Notes: a model not told the origin generated them from the sequence alone. Shown: positions 1-10,034, numbered from the stretch's first letter. The stretch: DNA of 43,613 nt from DATGMS01 sp040905145 (GCA_040905145.1 JBBDSC010000080.1:1-43613); one strand, 5' to 3'. Made by a program: numbers and translations.

Positions 1-86
1 AAACTGACCAATGCTTCGGCTTCTTTTTCACCCAGCTTTTGCTTTAGTATCTGAAACAGTTGTATATCGGTAGTAACAATAACCAT
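1..86 (-). CDS. 5' end of an unrecognised gene, cut by the window edge
   Basis: An ATG on the minus strand at 86 opens a frame that runs off the left edge after 28 codons. The visible peptide begins MVIVTTDIQLFQILKQ and continues through KLGEKEAEALVS. It is charged and helix-prone, with no signal peptide. The style resembles the start of small coiled-coil proteins of the DUF1640 kind, but the fragment is too short to assign. It is transcribed away from susC1, so 87-300 is a divergent spacer. Confidence 0.35.
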   Translation of the reverse strand, partial: MVIVTTDIQLFQILKQKLGEKEAEALVS

Positions 87-300
87 AAACAAATATAATT
101 AAAATACCTCCAAACTTAAAACCAATATCAATCATTAAGATAATTTCATTAATAATTCGGTAAAATTAAGTTGAAATGTCTTGTCATTCTTTTCATTTAT
201 GGGAATTATATTTAATATAGCACTGGATGTCTTTAGATAGTTCTATAAGATCAACAAACAAAGGATAACCCCATAATTAACAATAAAACATTCCCTTTTT
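87..300. other. AT-rich divergent spacer upstream of susC1
   Basis: No coding potential was found. A TTG at 181-183 and TATATTTA at 207-214 resemble the Bacteroidota -33 (TTG) and -7 (TAnnTTTG) elements. The spacer of 23 bases is longer than the usual 19-21 and the last base of the -7 box is wrong, so this is only a weak promoter candidate for susC1. Confidence 0.2.
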
Positions 301-3300
301 ATGAAAAGACCATTACATGCCCTTTGCAAGGCAGGAAAATACTGCTTATCTGGCTTTGTTGTTCACCTCCTTTTTTTGAACCTGACCTATGCCGCTGCTT
401 CTAATGATAACAATCCATTGGATAAAACCGGCAAATTTAAATCTCCTGAAAAAGCTGTGATTGTGAAGTGACGGTAAGCGGCACCGTGGTGGATATTAAT
501 GGGGAAGCCATACCCGGGGTGACAGTTTCCGTTCCGGGAACTACCATTGGGACTGCTACGGACCTGGACGGAAAATATGCTCTAGAGGTGCCGGAAGGAT
601 CCACGCTGGTGTTTTCCTTTATTGGTTTTGAAAGCCAGCAGATCACTGTAGGAGATCAGAGTGTAATAGATATTACGTTGAGTGAAGATATGGCTTCATT
701 GGATGAGGTGGTGGTGGTGGGGTACGGAACGCAGAAAAAAATTAATTTAACTGGTTCTGTAGCATCTGTGGATGGGGAAGAAATCACCAAAGCACCAGTG
801 ACAAATTTGAGTAATGGCTTGGTTGGGCGACTTCCAGGTTTAATTGCAGTTAGCGGAAATGGAAAACCTGGGGCAGGTTCCAGTATCTCTATTCGAGGAG
901 CAAGTACTTTTGGTGATAACGGTGCTTTAATTGTAGTGGATGGAATTGTAAGGGGCCTTGAGCAGATTGATCCCAATGAAATAGAAAGCATTTCTATTTT
1001 AAAAGATGCATCTGCTACTGCAGTATATGGATCTAGAGCAGCTAATGGAGTAATATTGGTTACCACCAAGAGAGGAAGTAGTGGAAAACCTACCTTTAAT
1101 TATAATGGTTTTGCAGGGGTACAACAACCAACCAGATACCCTAGGGTAATGAACGGTTATGAATATGCAGCGACAAAAAATCAGGCTGTCCAAAACATGG
1201 GAAAACCACTCCTCTACACAGATGAGATGCTCGATGACTTACGGAATGGTAGAATTCCTGAAACGGACTGGTATGGTTTGACTTTAAAGGACCAATCTTT
1301 CCAGACCCAACAAAACTTAAGTGTCAATGGTGGTTCAGAGGCTATCAAGTATTATCTATCCTTGGGCTATTTGGATCAGGACGGTATGTACGACAGGATT
1401 AATTTTCAGAGGTATTCTATTCGTTCCAATGTAGATGCTAAGATTAATGATAATTTGACTATTTCCGGGGATTTTGATGCCAGTACCCAAAATAACAATG
1501 GAAGTGCTTATTCAGCCGAGGCAATATTCGATGATATTGTTGCGGCATATCCTATGGATTTAGCCTATAATCCTGATGGAACTATCTTTTATACCCGTGA
1601 ACAGCATCCTATTGAAGAAATAAAAACCGGGTATAATAGGCTTAAAACAAATATTCTACAAGCTACACTTTCCTTAAAGCAAAATATTCCTTTTGTGGAG
1701 GGTCTCTCCCTGTTTGGTAGAGCTTCCTTTGGAAAGGAGTACTCTAACAATAAGCATTACAATGTTCCTATTTTTATGAACAGGCAGGATTCCGAAGGCA
1801 ATACATTGGAAATTTATCCTTATGGAGGCTGGAATGGAAAGACAGCTTTGAACCAAAGGTTTGATGAGTATAATACCACAACTTTAAATGCTTCATTGAA
1901 CTATGAAAAAACTTTTGGATCCCATGAACTCAATGGGTTACTTCTCTTCGAACAATTTGATGCACAAGCCAACAACTTTTATGCTTTTAGAACCAACTTT
2001 CCAGCCGAAGGATTGGATGAATTCTTCTATGGGGGTGAGAGCCAAAAAGATGCAAACGGTGGTTCTTTTAATGATGGTAGGCGTAGTGCTGTAGTCAGAT
2101 TCAATTATGGTTATAAACAGCGGTATTTATTTGAAGCTTCCTTTCGGAGAGATGGTTCGGTAGCCTTTCCGGAAACAAAAAAATATGGTTTATTTCCTGC
2201 TGTTTCGGCGGGATGGAGAATTGGTGAAGAAGCCTTTATAAAAAATAATACCTCACTACATTTTATTGATGATTTAAAACTTAGAGCGTCTTATGGTGTG
2301 GTAGGGAATGACCGAAATGTTTATAATGGAAGGATTCCTACATTTCAATTTCTCCAGGTATTCAATCCTTCGGGAACAATAGTATCAGGAAGTGAGGGTC
2401 TTTCCAGCATAACTCCTGGAATATTACCCAATCCTGATGTAACCTGGGAAACCGCTGCCATTTCCGATGTGGGATTGGAAGGGTTACTCTGGAATGGAAA
2501 ATTACAATTTGAAGTTGATGTTTTTTATAAGCGAACCTCCAATATTTTACTTGAGCGCATTCGTTCCATCCCTGCTACGCTGGGAGCACAGTTACCAGCG
2601 GAAAATTATGCAAAAGTGGACAATAAAGGGATTGAATTTTCCCTGACCCATAAAAATCACATCAATGAATTGAATTATTTCTTTAAAATAAATGGCAGTT
2701 TTTCGAAAAGTAAAGTCATTACTTTAGACGAACCAGCAAATATTCCTGACTACTTGTTGCAGACAGGTCGCCCCCTTGGTTTTATTACTGGTTATAAAGC
2801 ACTTGGATTTTTCCAGACTGAGGAGGAAGTAGATACCTATTACCCTCAGTTTAATGGCGGGCAACAACCCGGCGATGTAAAGTATGCGGATATCAATGGG
2901 GATCAAAGAGTGGATGCCAATGATCTGACGATTATTTCCATAGACAACAGTACACCTAAAATTATTGGAGGCTTATCGTTCGGAGGATCATTTAAAAGAT
3001 TTGATTTAGCTGTTTTATTTCAAGGGGCAACAAAAGTCAACCGTTTACTTGATGGAATGGCGAGAAACTTTTTTGTTGGCGGATCGAGAAATACCTATGT
3101 GGATCTATTGGATTATTGGACTCCGGAAAATACAAATTCCTTATATCCAAGGCCTTGGGAAGGATATCACCCAAATAATTCCATGACTTCTGATCTATAC
3201 TTGCGCGATGCCAGCTATATTCGGCTGAAATCTGTCGATCTTGGTTATACCTTTTCTGATAGGGTGGTCGAAAGGCTTCAGATAGAAAATTTAAGAGTAT

Positions 3301-3428
3301 ATTTTTCCGGTTCAAACCTTTTTGTGATTGACAAATTGAATATGTTTGATCCTGAAATGTGAAGTTCAACCGGATCATATTATCCTCAGCAACGTTCGTT
3401 GAACCTAGGTCTTAATCTCACCTTTTAA
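301..3428 (+). pseudogene. SusC-like TonB-dependent outer membrane transporter, disrupted (susC1)
   Basis: SusC proteins form the outer membrane barrel that imports oligosaccharides delivered by SusD, powered by TonB. The ATG at 301 gives a leader (MKRPLHALCKAGKYCLSG...) homologous to the leaders of the other three SusCs here. That frame hits TGA at 469-471, exactly where the carboxypeptidase-D-like domain (VSGTVVD...IPGVTVSV) continues in the frame one base back, consistent with one lost base near 466-468. The frame from 468 stays open through TonB box DEVVVVGYGTQKK, plug and barrel, then meets an in-frame TGA at 3360-3362 after MFDPEM. The 21 codons after it still encode a typical SusC C-terminus ending LGLNLTF before TAA at 3426. 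Restored length would be about 1040 residues. Two independent lesions favour a true pseudogene, but sequencing error at the first is possible. Loss of the final beta strand would impair barrel assembly. susD1 follows 16 bases downstream. Confidence 0.85.
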
Positions 3429-3444
3429 TTTAACCTTCAAGAAA

Positions 3445-5067
3445 ATGATCAAGTTTAATATAAATATAATTCCCCTTGTACTTGTTGTCTGTATAACAGC
3501 ATCTTGTAGTGAAGGCTTTTTAGATAGGGAAGCTACCAATGCCATTCCCGAGGAGGAGGTGTTTGAAGATCCTGCTTTGATGCAATTATTTGTAAACAAC
3601 CTGTATCTCGATGTCCCTGCATTTGATCATCATTTATACGATAATATAACGGATGAATCCCGAAGTTACTGGGGAGGGGCTCCTCAGAATGTAGTGGAAG
3701 GGCAGTGGTTTGCTGACAATAACCCCATGGAGTATTGGGCCTATGCCGCTATTCGTAAGACAAATATGTTTTTAAATAAGATCGATGGAGCCCCAGTGGA
3801 CGAAAATCGAAAAAACGTTTTAAAAGGCCAGGTGAAATTTCTTCGGGCAATGCATTACTTCAATATGATAAAAAGGTACGGAGGAGTCCCTATTATTACC
3901 GAACCCCAAGAATTATCAGACGACCTGTTTGTAAAGCGGCAGACGGTAGATGAGAGCTTTGAATTTGTGGTAAAGGAATTGGAAGAAGCGGCCGAACTAC
4001 TTCCGGAATCCTACGGCGATCAATCCATTGATGTGGGTAAAGCCAATAAATACTCTGCAAAAGCATTTTTAGGAAGGGTATATCTGTTTTGGGCAAGTCC
4101 GTTGTACAATCCAGGCGAAGACAATTCCCGCTGGGAAAAAGCCGCAGCGATTAATCATGAAATAGTGGAGTCGGGTATTTATAGCCTCCATGACAATTTT
4201 AGAAATATAATGCTGGATAAAAACAATGAGGAAGAAGTATTCGGTGTTCAGTTTATGAAACCATTCCGGGAGCATGGCTGGGATTCATGGGCAATGCCTG
4301 ATTCAAGATCCAAACAGGATGCTGTTCGTAGAAGCCCTTTGCAGGAGTTTGTGGATGCTTTTGAAATGGAAAATGGCAAAGCAATAAATGAACCCGGCTC
4401 AGGATATGATCCAGCTAATCCATACGTCAACAGGGACCCAAGATTTGATGCAACCTTAATTGTTAATGGTTCAACTTTTGGATTTCAGGGCTTGCCGGTT
4501 TACCTGCATGTGGATTCACCTATTGATGGGATTAATACCCCTTATGCTACCATAACAGGATATCTTATCAGAAAAGGAACGGATGAAAGCAATAAAGATT
4601 ATTATGGTGGGACTGGAAGTGATCAAAATTGGATAGAACTTCGGTTTGCCGAGGTTTTGCTCAATTATGTCGAAGCAAAGAACGAGGAATTGGCAGCTCC
4701 TGATCAAAGTGTTTATTCTGCAGTTGAAAGGATTAGGGAAAGAGCAGGCCTGAATCCTTACCAATTGCCTCAAGGTTTAAGCAAAGAAGAAATGAGGGAA
4801 AGGATAAGACATGAAAGATATATTGAACTGGCTTTTGAGCAGAAAAGGTATTGGGATTTGAGAAGATGGAAAGTAGCAGTGGAGAAACTTGACGGAAAAT
4901 ATTTTCATGCCATGCATATTACAGAAAATGAAGATGGATCCTATACCTACGAGCTAAAGCCAGTAATCCAAGGTCCTTATGTATTCCAGGAAAAAATGTA
5001 TTTAATGCCCATTCCCCAGAGGGAAATTGAAAAAAACCCCAATTTGGAACAAAACCCTGAATGGTAA
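3445..5067 (+). CDS. SusD/RagB-family glycan-binding lipoprotein (susD1)
   Basis: This is the surface lipoprotein that caps the SusC barrel and binds glycan. The product has 540 residues. The signal peptide ends in a lipobox (ITAS before Cys21), followed by SEGFLDRE, whose acidic residues suit export to the outer face. SusD hallmarks include the early FLDRE, the TPR-like stretch with FLRAMHYFNMIKRYGGVP, the C-terminal RHERYIELAFEQKRYWDLRRW motif and the final IPQREIEKNPNLEQNP. The gene is intact although its partner susC1 is broken. The large dehydrogenase gene starts 39 bases downstream with no terminator between, so the three were probably one transcript. Confidence 0.93.
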   Translation: MIKFNINIIPLVLVVCITASCSEGFLDREATNAIPEEEVFEDPALMQLFVNNLYLDVPAFDHHLYDNITDESRSYWGGAPQNVVEGQWFADNNPMEYWAYAAIRKTNMFLNKIDGAPVDENRKNVLKGQVKFLRAMHYFNMIKRYGGVPIITEPQELSDDLFVKRQTVDESFEFVVKELEEAAELLPESYGDQSIDVGKANKYSAKAFLGRVYLFWASPLYNPGEDNSRWEKAAAINHEIVESGIYSLHDNFRNIMLDKNNEEEVFGVQFMKPFREHGWDSWAMPDSRSKQDAVRRSPLQEFVDAFEMENGKAINEPGSGYDPANPYVNRDPRFDATLIVNGSTFGFQGLPVYLHVDSPIDGINTPYATITGYLIRKGTDESNKDYYGGTGSDQNWIELRFAEVLLNYVEAKNEELAAPDQSVYSAVERIRERAGLNPYQLPQGLSKEEMRERIRHERYIELAFEQKRYWDLRRWKVAVEKLDGKYFHAMHITENEDGSYTYELKPVIQGPYVFQEKMYLMPIPQREIEKNPNLEQNPEW

Positions 5068-5106
5068 AGACTTTTAATTTCAACATTCCTTTTCATAATT
5101 CCATTA

Positions 5107-8100
5107 ATGTTTACAAATCACCTGAATTTTAGCCAGCTTTTTTTATTTATTATATCCTTACTGCTTTTTTCCTGCCAAGGAAACGAAGCGGTACATACCT
5201 TCAACCCGAAGCCAAACAGTAGGATTGTATTTATTGGGAACACTTTTGCGGAGCAGCTTCAACAACATAATTATTTTGAGGCCCTCCTTTACAAAAGTTT
5301 TCCTGAGCGCAACCTGACCGTGCGGAATCTGGCATGGAGCGCTGATGAGGTCAACCTTCAGCCAAGACCGCTGAACTTCGGTACCTTGGATGAGTATTTG
5401 GAGGAGCAAAAAGCCGATATAGTATTTGCTTTTTATGGGTTAAATGAAGCTTTTAAGGGGCCGGATAGCCTGGAAAATTTTAAGGTAGAATTGTCCACCT
5501 TCCTTCAGCACTTAAAACAACAGGAATACAATGGGGAGAAGGGTCCAGACCTTATTCTGGTCTCGCCCATTGCCCACGAAGAGTTAGGGGGATTTTTGCC
5601 TGATCCTGCTGGCCACAATGAAAACCTGGAGTTATATAGCAAGGAGATGCAACAAATGGCCAAGGAAATGGATATTCCTTTCCTTAACCTTTATGAATCT
5701 ACCCAGTGGTTAATGGAAAAAGGAGAGCAGCTTACCTTCAACGGTATTCATCCAACTGATCAAGGGTATAAAGAAATTGGGGAGATAATGGCAAGGGCCT
5801 TGGATTTCCCTATTTCATCCTGGACGGGAGATGATTATTCGCTTGATCTGAGAAAAGTAATCCATCAAAAAAACAAGCATTTCTTCTATAAGTACAGGAC
5901 CCAAAATGGAGAATATGTCTTTGGGAGCCGGAAAGAATGGGAGGGAGGAAGTACCCTCCCTTCCGAATTGACAAATATCGACAGCATGGTCTACCGATTG
6001 GACACGCTGGTGTGGACTGCGAGCCAAAATACCACCGGTAAAATAATGGGGGAAACGCAAAAAATTGTTCAGCGAGTTTCTAAACATGAACCTGAAGTCC
6101 GAAATCCACCTTCCACCGACCAATTTATTTTGCAGGAGGGATATGAAATAGAACTTTTTGCTTCAGAAATCGACTTTCCCATTGAGAATCCTGTTACCTT
6201 AACTTTTGACCCTCAGGGAAGAATGTGGGTAGCTTCCATGCCTTCCTACCCCCAATATTATCCCGGCAACCCGCCAAATGACAAAATTGTTGTCCTGGAA
6301 GATACGGACAGGGACGGAAAAGCGGACAAGCATACCGTATTTGCGGACAGCCTGTATCTTCCCTTGGGATTTGAGCTGGGGGATGGCGGCGTTTACCTGA
6401 CCCAGGCCCCCGATTTTGTGTTTTTGAAAGATACCGATGGGGACGGAAAGGCCGACTTCAGAAAAAATCTCTTGCACGGCTTTGGGACAGAGGATGCCCA
6501 TCATGCCATCGGCTCCTATACCTGGGGACCTGACGGTGCTTTGTACATGCATGAGGGCACCTTCCTCCATTCCCAGGTGGAAACCCCCTATGGACCTGTC
6601 AGGGGAGCCTATGGCACCACCTGGCGTTATGAGCCCCGTACCATGAAATTGGAGTCATATGTTTCTTATCCCTATGCCAATCCTTGGGGCAATGTGTTCA
6701 TGCGCAACGGGACCCATATCATAGGGGATGTCTCCACGGGTATGAATTATTTTGCCACTCCTTTAACCGTAGCTTCTGAATATCCGAAAAAACATGTGGA
6801 GATGAGGGATTTTCTCACCTCGAAAGTTAAACCAAAGACCTGTGGTCATGAAATCATCTCAAGCCGCCACTTTCCGGAAGAAGCCCAAGGCAACATCCTG
6901 TTCAACACCTTTGTTGGGTTTCAAGGAATAAAACAACATAAGCTGTCCAAAGACGGCAGCGGAATTATAGCCGAAGAAATAGAACCCCTACTCCAATCTA
7001 CAGACCTGAACTTTAGGCCGGTTGATCTCCAATTTGGTCCCGATGGTGCTTTATATGTGGTCGACTGGTACAATGCTATCATTCAACACGGGGAACAGGG
7101 GTTCCGGGAATCTGACCGTGATCATTCCCATGGAAGGATATGGAGGATCACCTACAAGGGCAATGATTTGCTTAAACCTTTGGACTTGTCGGCTTTGAAC
7201 GTTGAAGAGCTTCTGGATCAGCTTAAAACTTACGAGGATAGAGTTAGGTACAGGGCAAGGGTGCAATTGAGGGAATTTTCCGAAGAAGAAGTGCTTCCGG
7301 TACTGGATAATTGGTTCAGCCAACTTAACCCTGAAGACCCGGATTTTGAACAACATCAATTGGAAGGACTTTGGGTTTACCAACAGTTCCACCTCCCTAA
7401 CGAAAAGGCCCTGAATATTGTATTAGAATCAAAGGATGAGGAGGTAAGGGCAGCAGCCACCAGGGTGTTGTTTTATTGGAAAGATCAAATTACAGGTGTG
7501 GAAGACAGGCTCATCACGATGTCCAAAGATCCTTCCCAAAGGGTCAGGGTGGAAGCTATTGCGGCACTCAGTCATTTTGAAACAGAGACCTCTGTAGAGG
7601 CCTTGTTGGCCACTACCGACCTGCCCATGGATTATTACATCGACTATGCGCTAATGGAATCCTTTAAACATTTGCAGCCAGTTTGGATGAACATGTTCAA
7701 AAAAGATTCCGATTTTCTGGCAGATGAACCCGAAAAAGCCAATTTCTTACTGGGTCCGCTTACTTCACCGGAACAACTCGCTTTACCAGGTTTTCTAAAG
7801 GGTGAACCAGATTGGCAGAAGTATGCCAGAGATCCCCTTTCCCCTGCTGATTTTGAAGCCTTAGCCGATGCCCCTGCTATCATGAAATTTTGGATAGCAC
7901 AGAAGGACATCCCTGATGCAGCCAGAAAAAAAGGGGTGCTGCTTGTGGCGGAAAAATCAGGGACTCTTCCGATAGATGTCCTTTTGGATGCCATCACCAG
8001 TATTGCCCAGGAAATGGAAGATCGGGGACTTGCAGGACTTTCCCAGCTTTTAGTGGACCAGGATCCCGAACACCTCGAAGAAAGGGAAGTGCAAATAAAA

Positions 8101-9051
8101 GAACTGGCGGAATCAACCACAAATGCCAGGGTTAAGGAAGTCTGTTATGCCTTATTGGCTGACATGAACCAGGATGTTGCTGTTGTTCGGGATGTAACGG
8201 TACAATCCCCTGATAGTTATCAGGCACTTGTTGGCAGTGCTAAATGGTTAAGAACTGAAAAAGCTAAAGCGGCATTGTTCCCCGAAATTATCAAAGCTTT
8301 AAACGGGAATTTTTCCTTTGGTTATACTCCACAGCAGCGCCATGATCTGAAAATTTCAGCTATTGCGGCTTTGCCGTATATGGATGGACAAACCCGTGAA
8401 ACAGTGCCACTGCTAAGTGGCTTGATAACACCTCAGGGGAATTATTCAGAGCATGCAACCAAAAGTTTGTTAGGCATTTCAGAGGATCAATTGAAGATGG
8501 TACCGCTGGACCCGTTGAAAAATAACATTATAAAAGTAATCAACAGTGTGCCGGAACAAGACCGGGCTCAATTCCTATCCAAGGACCTGGTGAAGCTGGG
8601 GCATAAGGTGGCTGCTTTATTACCCAATGAAGAGAGAAAAGGATTTTTGGAGCTGGTGACAAATGCAGAGACAACAGTAATTGAAATGGGAACTCTCCCC
8701 GGAAAGATGGATTTTAGTATTAAAAATTTTACGATAACAGCAGGCCAATCTGTGGAGATTATTTTTTCCAATCCGGATGATATGCCCCATAATATGCTTA
8801 TACTAAAACCGGAAAGCCTTGAAAAAGTGGGGGAAATGGCGGATAATATGGCCAAAGCTCCAGATGGATATGAAAAACAATTTATCCCGGATACTGATTT
8901 GGTTTTGTTTTCGACGCCTTTGATCAATTCCAATCAAACCTTCTCTTTAAAGTTTGTGGCGCCCGATCAGGAAGGGGAGTTTCCTTATGCCTGTACCTTT
9001 CCGGGGCATTGGAGGACCATGAACGGGGTGATGAAAGTGACCAGTAAGTAA
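5107..9051 (+). CDS. Lipoprotein fusion: degenerate SGNH domain, PVC-type dehydrogenase propeller, HEAT-like repeats, azurin-type copper domain
   Basis: The product has 1314 residues. The lipobox LLLFS precedes Cys23. Residues about 38-235 have the SGNH fold pattern, but block I reads GNT46 instead of GNS/GDS and block V reads N212-G-I-H215 instead of D-x-x-H. GLNE of block III is kept, so hydrolase activity is doubtful. Residues about 335-685 match the Pirellula/Verrucomicrobium membrane-bound dehydrogenase N-terminal family, a relative of the soluble PQQ glucose dehydrogenase propeller: GYEIELFASE, Ca-type loops DTDRDGKAD and DTDGDGKAD, FGPDGALYVVDWYN, GRIWRITYKGN. Residues about 690-1190 look like HEAT repeats. 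The C-terminus (about 1200-1314) is azurin-like: His1228, then Cys1296-TFPG-His1301-x3-Met1305, the exact type 1 copper spacing. Inferred role: envelope oxidation of a sugar with electron exit through copper. Substrate and cofactor are unproven. It lies directly after susD1. Confidence 0.85.
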   Translation: MFTNHLNFSQLFLFIISLLLFSCQGNEAVHTFNPKPNSRIVFIGNTFAEQLQQHNYFEALLYKSFPERNLTVRNLAWSADEVNLQPRPLNFGTLDEYLEEQKADIVFAFYGLNEAFKGPDSLENFKVELSTFLQHLKQQEYNGEKGPDLILVSPIAHEELGGFLPDPAGHNENLELYSKEMQQMAKEMDIPFLNLYESTQWLMEKGEQLTFNGIHPTDQGYKEIGEIMARALDFPISSWTGDDYSLDLRKVIHQKNKHFFYKYRTQNGEYVFGSRKEWEGGSTLPSELTNIDSMVYRLDTLVWTASQNTTGKIMGETQKIVQRVSKHEPEVRNPPSTDQFILQEGYEIELFASEIDFPIENPVTLTFDPQGRMWVASMPSYPQYYPGNPPNDKIVVLEDTDRDGKADKHTVFADSLYLPLGFELGDGGVYLTQAPDFVFLKDTDGDGKADFRKNLLHGFGTEDAHHAIGSYTWGPDGALYMHEGTFLHSQVETPYGPVRGAYGTTWRYEPRTMKLESYVSYPYANPWGNVFMRNGTHIIGDVSTGMNYFATPLTVASEYPKKHVEMRDFLTSKVKPKTCGHEIISSRHFPEEAQGNILFNTFVGFQGIKQHKLSKDGSGIIAEEIEPLLQSTDLNFRPVDLQFGPDGALYVVDWYNAIIQHGEQGFRESDRDHSHGRIWRITYKGNDLLKPLDLSALNVEELLDQLKTYEDRVRYRARVQLREFSEEEVLPVLDNWFSQLNPEDPDFEQHQLEGLWVYQQFHLPNEKALNIVLESKDEEVRAAATRVLFYWKDQITGVEDRLITMSKDPSQRVRVEAIAALSHFETETSVEALLATTDLPMDYYIDYALMESFKHLQPVWMNMFKKDSDFLADEPEKANFLLGPLTSPEQLALPGFLKGEPDWQKYARDPLSPADFEALADAPAIMKFWIAQKDIPDAARKKGVLLVAEKSGTLPIDVLLDAITSIAQEMEDRGLAGLSQLLVDQDPEHLEEREVQIKELAESTTNARVKEVCYALLADMNQDVAVVRDVTVQSPDSYQALVGSAKWLRTEKAKAALFPEIIKALNGNFSFGYTPQQRHDLKISAIAALPYMDGQTRETVPLLSGLITPQGNYSEHATKSLLGISEDQLKMVPLDPLKNNIIKVINSVPEQDRAQFLSKDLVKLGHKVAALLPNEERKGFLELVTNAETTVIEMGTLPGKMDFSIKNFTITAGQSVEIIFSNPDDMPHNMLILKPESLEKVGEMADNMAKAPDGYEKQFIPDTDLVLFSTPLINSNQTFSLKFVAPDQEGEFPYACTFPGHWRTMNGVMKVTSK

Positions 9052-9297
9052 GAATGGTTTGGAAGGTGCGAGAACTGGTTGAAGGAAATGGGATTTAAAC
9101 AACTGCTTATGGGCTTTCCAAACTAAATACATCCATAAAAACCTTGGGAAGCAGGGAAAATAAAAAAGGAGATGCGCCTTTAGAGGGATAAGCCGAAAGT
9201 TCCTTATTGGTATTTTTGCATCTACAGTATTTCTTTTAAATTGGTACAGGAAGTTAGATTAGGAAACTGAGAAACTTAAAATAACAATATAAAATTA
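9052..9297. other. Non-coding stretch after the dehydrogenase-azurin gene
   Basis: No open frame of note, no hairpin terminator and no recognisable remnant was seen between the stop of the dehydrogenase gene and the first decayed fragment. Confidence 0.4.
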
Positions 9298-9480
9298 TTG
9301 TTTATTTGGTTCCTGTTTATGAGAATTGCCAAATTTAAACCAGTTTTTCATTCCTGGGGAGGGAGGACTTTGCCCAATGTTCCCGAGGATGCAACACAGC
9401 GTCAAGAGTACATTTTAGGTTTTCATCAGAAAAGAAGTGCTGAAGTGGCGGATAAATATCGGGAGCAATTAAATGAATTG
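9298..9480 (+). pseudogene. Unrecognised coding fragment, decayed
   Basis: A frame opening at a TTG (9298) or ATG (9319) reads MRIAKFKPVFHSWGG..., then LPNVPEDATQRQEYILGF and ADKYREQLNELYG. It looks like real protein (charged, helical, unbiased) but has no convincing start region or signal peptide. Around 9480 coding sense passes to another frame, that of the PhoD-like remnant. I do not recognise the family; it may be the upstream part of the same broken gene or a separate relic joined to it. Confidence 0.3.
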
Positions 9481-9879
9481 TACGGACTGGAAAGAGGTAG
9501 CCAATTCAAATACGGAAGGACGGGAAGAAATTTTCAGCTTTATTGAAGAGGACAACATAAGTGGTGTTTTGCTTATTTCAGGAGATCGGCACGGTGCCCG
9601 CGGTTTTACAATTCCGCGTAATTCCGGGTTTGGATTTTATGAATTTGAAGCTGCCAGCTTAGGAGCCAGAGTGGGGCCTCCTGCGACAGATCCAGCCTGG
9701 AATACCCAATTATATGGTGTGGATGGGGAATTTGCTTTTGGTGAATTCACCTATCTTCCATCTGATGATGATCCGGCAGTTGTATTTCGGATAGTGGTGA
9801 AGAGAGCAATTACCTATACGAGCATACTTTGCGAAAAAGTGAATTAGCCCCTATTAATAAAAGCTTTTCTAGAGCCTGA
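9473..9879 (+). pseudogene. C-terminal remnant of a PhoD-like alkaline phosphatase
   Basis: The frame from 9473 encodes TDWKEVANSNTEGREEIFSF and then GVLLISGDRHGARGF, with YEFEAASLG and FGEFTYLPSDDDPAVVFRIV. This is the C-terminal region of PhoD-type phosphatases, where GDRH carries metal-site residues. Near 9786-9792 the sense jumps one frame back: from 9790 the sequence reads DSGEESNYLYEHTLRKSELA and ends at TGA 9877-9879, a normal PhoD-type tail. The N-terminal two thirds, including the remaining metal ligands, are missing. It is thus a frameshifted stump and not functional. Its last codons overlap the hicA-like remnant on the other strand. Confidence 0.7.
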
Positions 9880-9999
9880 TGTTTTTCCGGTTTTCTTTTC
9901 AATGTACCCAAGCTGACCAAGTAAATACTCCAATTCTTGGAATTTGATCACAGTTTTATGGTTTAATAACTTTTCAAGTAATTTATCATACTTGCTCAT
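9844..9999 (-). pseudogene. Truncated HicA-family mRNA interferase toxin remnant
   Basis: The ATG at 9999 opens a 51-codon minus-strand frame: MSKYDKLLEKLL..., KFQELEYLLGQLGYIEKKTG, KTSGSRKAFINRG. The K-x-x-EL-x-x-LL-x-x-LGY pattern followed by KTSGSRxAF is typical of HicA toxins (dsRBD-like fold, about 60-90 residues). HicA cleaves mRNA and is neutralised by HicB. The frame ends right after the strand where HicA normally carries the catalytic His segment with LHKPHP, so the product should be inactive. No hicB follows: the space downstream is the phoD remnant. It is too short for a default gene finder. Confidence 0.6.
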
Positions 10000-10003
10000 T
10001 AAG

Positions 10004-10034
10004 CAAAAGTAAATTATTCGTGTGACTTTTGCAA
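10004..10034 (-). promoter_or_regulatory. Consensus Bacteroidota promoter for the hicA remnant
   Basis: On the minus strand TACTTTTG (10011-10004) matches the -7 consensus TAnnTTTG exactly. TTG (10034-10032) lies upstream with a 20-base spacer, the expected -33 geometry. The start codon at 9999 lies four bases past the -7 box, so the predicted transcript begins at or next to the ATG and would be leaderless. It is the only perfect match I found in front of a gene in the window. Confidence 0.5.

Noticed and set aside
466..471. Programmed frameshifting in susC1
   Set aside because: The sequence around the shift (GTG AAG TGA) has no slippery heptamer, and a second, unrelated nonsense codon lies at 3360.
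468..3362. susC1 as a complete gene starting at GTG 468
   Set aside because: That start would leave no signal peptide, while a homologous leader sits just upstream in another frame. The fuller reading is a broken gene from 301 to 3428.
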